From Lentzea sp. (GTDB lineage: Bacteria; Actinomycetota; Actinomycetes; Mycobacteriales; Pseudonocardiaceae), in contig JASLAV010000729.1 of NCBI GenBank assembly GCA_030146905.1, forward strand, positions 1 through 6,485: a DNA stretch of 6,485 nucleotides. Reading direction: 5' to 3'. Of this stretch, positions 4,083-6,485 are shown piece by piece. How positions within the stretch are numbered: the first letter of the stretch is position 1; every line of letters starts with the position of its first letter. Under the pieces are notes generated by a model, which saw only the letters and a program-made list of their open reading frames with translations, was not told the origin of the DNA and made no database searches. The translations under genes and the position numbers were made by a program.

Positions 4083-5606
4083 TCAGAGGCTGCCAGTGAA
4101 GTCGCCGACGATGTGGTCCAGACAGCGCTCGACGATGGCGGCGATGGTGAGAGCCGGGTTGATGGCGGCGGTGGAGCCTGGCATCAGGGCGCCGTCGAGG
4201 CAGTACAGCCCGCGGTAGCCGTGCACCCGTCCGCAGCTGTCGGTGGCCCTGCCGAGCACCACACCACCCAACGGGTGGGCAGTGTGCGGTCCTATGGGGT
4301 CGATCATTTTGCTTGCGGGGAGGTGTGCGGCGATCTTCCGCACCGTGGCGTCGAACTGGCGGCGCGCCGTGGCGTCGTTGGCGGCGTCCCACCGCAGGTG
4401 GGTGGTGCCGCTCGCGGGCCGGTATTTCCACTGCCCGAAGCCGTCGGGCAGGCCCATCCCCAGGACGAGCATGATCCCGCTGGGCCCGGGGATCGGTCCG
4501 TGGAAGGTCGACAGGGTGTCGTCGTGGTCCCTGCCGAAGTACGCCGGCGGTCCGGCTGATGGTGGGCCCCGGCGGATGGCGGAGGTCTCCAGGAAGCAGG
4601 CCTGATCACCGTTGGTGCCCCACTGCCGGCCTACCTCCCGGTTCAGCCGAGGCAAAGCGCCGGTATCGCGGGCAGTCACGAGCATCCGCGGGGTGTGCAC
4701 CGCGCCTGCCGCGAGGACGAGTTGGTCGCAGACCAGCAACAGCCGTTCGACCACGGTGCCGTCAGGATTGAGGTGGTCCACCATGACGCGGTAGTGGCCC
4801 CGTGCGTCCTGGGACAGCTCGGTGACCATGTGCAACGGGCGGAGTTCTGTCCTGCCAGTCGCCTCCGCGCGCGCCAGGTACGTGCGGTCCACGCTCACCT
4901 TGGCCTCGCTGGCGCAGCCGGAGAGGCTGTACCGGCCGACGGTGACCGCGGGAGTTGCCCGACCGGCCAGCTCCGCTTCGATCGTCTCGACGTCGAAGTT
5001 GCCGACGACCGGCTCTGGCCGCAGGCCAGCCGCGGTCAACGCCTGGTGCCAGATCCGCGTGGGCCGGTACTGCTGTAGGGACAGCAGGGAATCCGGGAAC
5101 TCGTTCGCGATCAGCCGCTGCCGCGCCCTCGGGTAGTAGACGGCGTCGAGTTCGGCGTAGTCCAGCTCCGGAGGGAAGACCCGGGAGAACGGACCGGGAA
5201 GCGGTTGTCCCAGGACACCTCCGTACACCAGCGTGCCGCCCCCGACAGCGGCTCCGCAGGCCACAGTCAGATCACGGTGCACCAGCAGTTCCAGTGGGCC
5301 GGTGCGTTCTCTCGCCGCCACGACGGCGCCAGCCATGAACAGGCGCGCAGCCGTGGCGGGGAAACCCCTGGGCGGCCACAGGGACGGCCGCGCCGTACGT
5401 CCCCACAACAGTCCCCTGCCCCACGGGGAGGTTCCGTCCTCGGCGGCGGCCGGCCACCGGCGTCCCCGTTCCAGGACCACGTTCTCCACGCCGGCTTCGG
5501 CCAGCCGGAACGCGGTGATGCTGCCGCCGACGCCCGAACCGATGATCACCACGCGATGTCGTTCTTCCCTGACCGCACCCACACCGTTCTTCGCGGTCCT
5601 GGACAC
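4083..5606 (-). CDS. GMC-family FAD oxidoreductase, cholesterol-oxidase-like
   Basis: A flavin-dependent alcohol oxidase or dehydrogenase; the closest remembered family is class I cholesterol oxidase. From the chosen start it has 507 aa, the usual length. The N-terminal Rossmann motif VVIIGSGVGG (G23, G25, G28) is followed by VVLERG (E46, FAD ribose contact). GGGTLVYGG lies at 122-130, and TARDTGALPRLNREVGRQWG (311-330) closely resembles cholesterol oxidase. The C-terminal active-site motifs are HPLGG (H444) and DGALMPGSTAAINPALTIAA (N483), matching the catalytic His/Asn pair. I chose GTG at 5606 because GGGGAGGA (5611-5618) sits just upstream. An in-frame GTG at 5723 would add 39 residues that look non-native and lack a ribosome binding site. 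No secretion signal is visible, unlike secreted cholesterol oxidases, so a cytoplasmic tailoring role is likely. Substrate unknown. It heads the leftward operon and is divergent from the pfaD-like gene. Confidence 0.9.
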   Translation of the reverse strand: MSRTAKNGVGAVREERHRVVIIGSGVGGSITAFRLAEAGVENVVLERGRRWPAAAEDGTSPWGRGLLWGRTARPSLWPPRGFPATAARLFMAGAVVAARERTGPLELLVHRDLTVACGAAVGGGTLVYGGVLGQPLPGPFSRVFPPELDYAELDAVYYPRARQRLIANEFPDSLLSLQQYRPTRIWHQALTAAGLRPEPVVGNFDVETIEAELAGRATPAVTVGRYSLSGCASEAKVSVDRTYLARAEATGRTELRPLHMVTELSQDARGHYRVMVDHLNPDGTVVERLLLVCDQLVLAAGAVHTPRMLVTARDTGALPRLNREVGRQWGTNGDQACFLETSAIRRGPPSAGPPAYFGRDHDDTLSTFHGPIPGPSGIMLVLGMGLPDGFGQWKYRPASGTTHLRWDAANDATARRQFDATVRKIAAHLPASKMIDPIGPHTAHPLGGVVLGRATDSCGRVHGYRGLYCLDGALMPGSTAAINPALTIAAIVERCLDHIVGDFTGSL

Positions 5607-6133
5607 CGGTCCTCCCCCGATTCGCCTTTCACCCACGTCGGCATCGGCGCAGGGCCGCGCAAAGAATTCGTTCCCACCAAGGGACACGGAGATCAAATGC
5701 CCGTTCCGCCGGGAGAACGTCACTGACGACTGAATCCAGGTTCATCCAGATACCGGGGGCGGTCAAGAGCCTTCCAGGGACGGCTCTACAGCAATCCGTC
5801 TCGGTCAGAAATTCTCCCTTGTGCCGAGGACGGGGGCATGTCCAGGGAGGAGACAATCCGGTCCTCGAATCAGCGACTCCTGAACCATTGACGGCGCCAC
5901 AGCGCCCTCGGCACGGCCATTCCCATCGAGTGCGAACCCGTACACGGCCCAGCCCGTGACGTGCGGTCCAGCGAGCCCGCTCCACCGAACTCGCAGCACA
6001 TCAGGAAGTCAAGCGCTGCCTCACGGCCGACCTCGGAGCACTTCGTCTGAGGGGCGGAGTGCTCCTTTCGCCCCAAATCCACCGCATGTTTGCGTTAGTG
6101 GCACAACCGACGGCGCAGGCGAAGCGAGCAGGC
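5607..6133. other. Divergent intergenic region between GMC operon and pfaD-like gene
   Basis: Both flanking genes start outward from here, so it must hold two promoters. Leftward, TTGACC (5766-5761 on the minus strand) is a plausible -35, but no good -10 follows at 16-19 bp. A small dyad AGAGCC/GGCTCT (5766-5787) overlaps it. Rightward I see no strong promoter, only the dyad at 6035-6065. Frames crossing the region have no recognisable motifs and poor codon bias, so I call no gene here. Confidence 0.5.
6035..6065. promoter_or_regulatory. Inverted repeat upstream of the pfaD-like gene
   Basis: GGAGCACT (6035-6042) and AGTGCTCC (6058-6065) are perfect 8-bp arms around a 15-base loop, ending 68 bp before the gene. 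An overlapping hairpin GGGGCG/CGCCCC (6051-6056 with 6069-6074) excludes the first. This could be an operator or a pair of alternative RNA folds in the leader. Confidence 0.4.
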
Positions 6134-6485
6134 ATGGTGACGACGACCCCACACATCGCGATCTCCCGTGACGACGCCGCCCGAACACCGGATGACACCG
6201 CGGCGCACTTCGAGCCAGACGAAATCACCGCACTGGTCACCGAGATCCGGCGGCCACTAAGAGTGCTGTTGGATCCCGCGACCGGTCGCAGGGGTGTTCA
6301 ACGGGTACCGGTCCCCGGATCGGGGGGCGACGGCCACGAGGCGGCAACCGGGAGCGCGCAGCTCCACGGTGTGCTCCCGGCGATCTACCCAGAATGGCTT
6401 GGCAACAGCGAGTTCTGCACCGCACACCACACACGGTTCCCCTATGTTGCCGGTGAGATGTCGACCGGCATCGCCACCTCGGAGA
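6134..6485 (+). CDS. PfaD-family enoyl reductase (2-nitropropane dioxygenase-like), partial
   Basis: PfaD proteins are flavin-dependent trans-acting enoyl reductases that reduce double bonds for polyunsaturated fatty acid synthases and trans-AT polyketide synthases. The first 117 codons are visible and the frame is open to the window edge; the full protein is usually over 500 aa. The diagnostic part is at 79-117, GVLPAIYPEWLGNSEFCTAHHTRFPYVAGEMSTGIATSE in segments: LPAIYPEWLG, then RFPYVAGEM, then GIAT. These match the family's N-terminal signature just before the FMN-binding barrel. Residues 1-78 are the variable leader typical of the family. ATG 6134 and GTG 6137 are adjacent possible starts, and GTG 6098 is an upstream alternative. 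None has a strong ribosome binding site. It probably opens an operon to the right containing the partner synthase. Confidence 0.8.
   Translation, partial: MVTTTPHIAISRDDAARTPDDTAAHFEPDEITALVTEIRRPLRVLLDPATGRRGVQRVPVPGSGGDGHEAATGSAQLHGVLPAIYPEWLGNSEFCTAHHTRFPYVAGEMSTGIATSE

Noticed and set aside
5607..5723. Extended N-terminus of the GMC oxidoreductase from GTG 5723
   Set aside because: The extra 39 residues have no family match and no ribosome binding site, while GTG 5606 has GGGGAGGA directly before it.
5629..5985. 118-codon minus-strand frame upstream of the GMC gene
   Set aside because: Poor codon bias, no start signal, no recognisable motif, and it overlaps the strong ribosome binding region leading into the GMC start.

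Overview
The window looks like chromosomal DNA of a high-GC actinomycete, Streptomyces-like or a related filamentous genus. The evidence is the base composition, the G/C-biased third codon positions of the long genes, GTG starts, and a CRISPR repeat consensus of the GTGCTCCCCGC...GGGGTGGTCC kind typical of actinobacterial type I-E systems.

Left part (1-464): a leftward gene starts at position 22 behind a clear ribosome binding site and leaves the window after seven codons. Upstream of it lie two perfect CGAACCGGTTCG palindromes exactly 66 bp apart, with back-to-back promoter-like hexamers between them, plus two further dyads. This looks like a divergent control region. Its rightward gene is not visible.

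Mobile element (465-2093): a complete ISL3-type insertion sequence with 27-bp perfect terminal inverted repeats and one 511-codon DDE transposase on the minus strand. It appears structurally intact.

CRISPR (2227-2604): a short, strongly degenerate type I-E array of seven recognisable repeats with a period near 60 bp. No two repeats are identical and no cas genes are present. Two even weaker repeat-like stretches lie between the array and the IS.

Junction (2605-3180): a 3' fragment of a tRNA-Pro(GGG) gene, from anticodon loop to acceptor stem, on the minus strand and followed by a strong terminator hairpin. The 5' half of the tRNA is missing, as expected at one end of a tRNA-integrated element. 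A 19-bp motif (two CTCCCA boxes 11 bp apart) occurs once on each side of the fragment in the same orientation, like integrase arm sites. I infer an attachment site, with an inserted island most likely lying to the right.

Right part (3181-6485): a leftward, tightly spaced operon. It encodes a cholesterol-oxidase-like GMC flavoprotein, a 78-aa protein of unknown function, a 117-codon cysteine-containing ORF, and the truncated N-terminus of a radical SAM protein joined by a GTGA overlap. Divergent to it, the first 117 codons of a PfaD-type (2-nitropropane dioxygenase-like) enoyl reductase run off the right edge. PfaD proteins serve polyketide or polyunsaturated fatty acid synthases, so the right edge probably enters a biosynthetic gene cluster carried on the island, with the GMC enzyme as a possible tailoring oxidase. 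The radical SAM fragment looks dead: it stops after about 81 aa and its GGEP motif has become AGRP.
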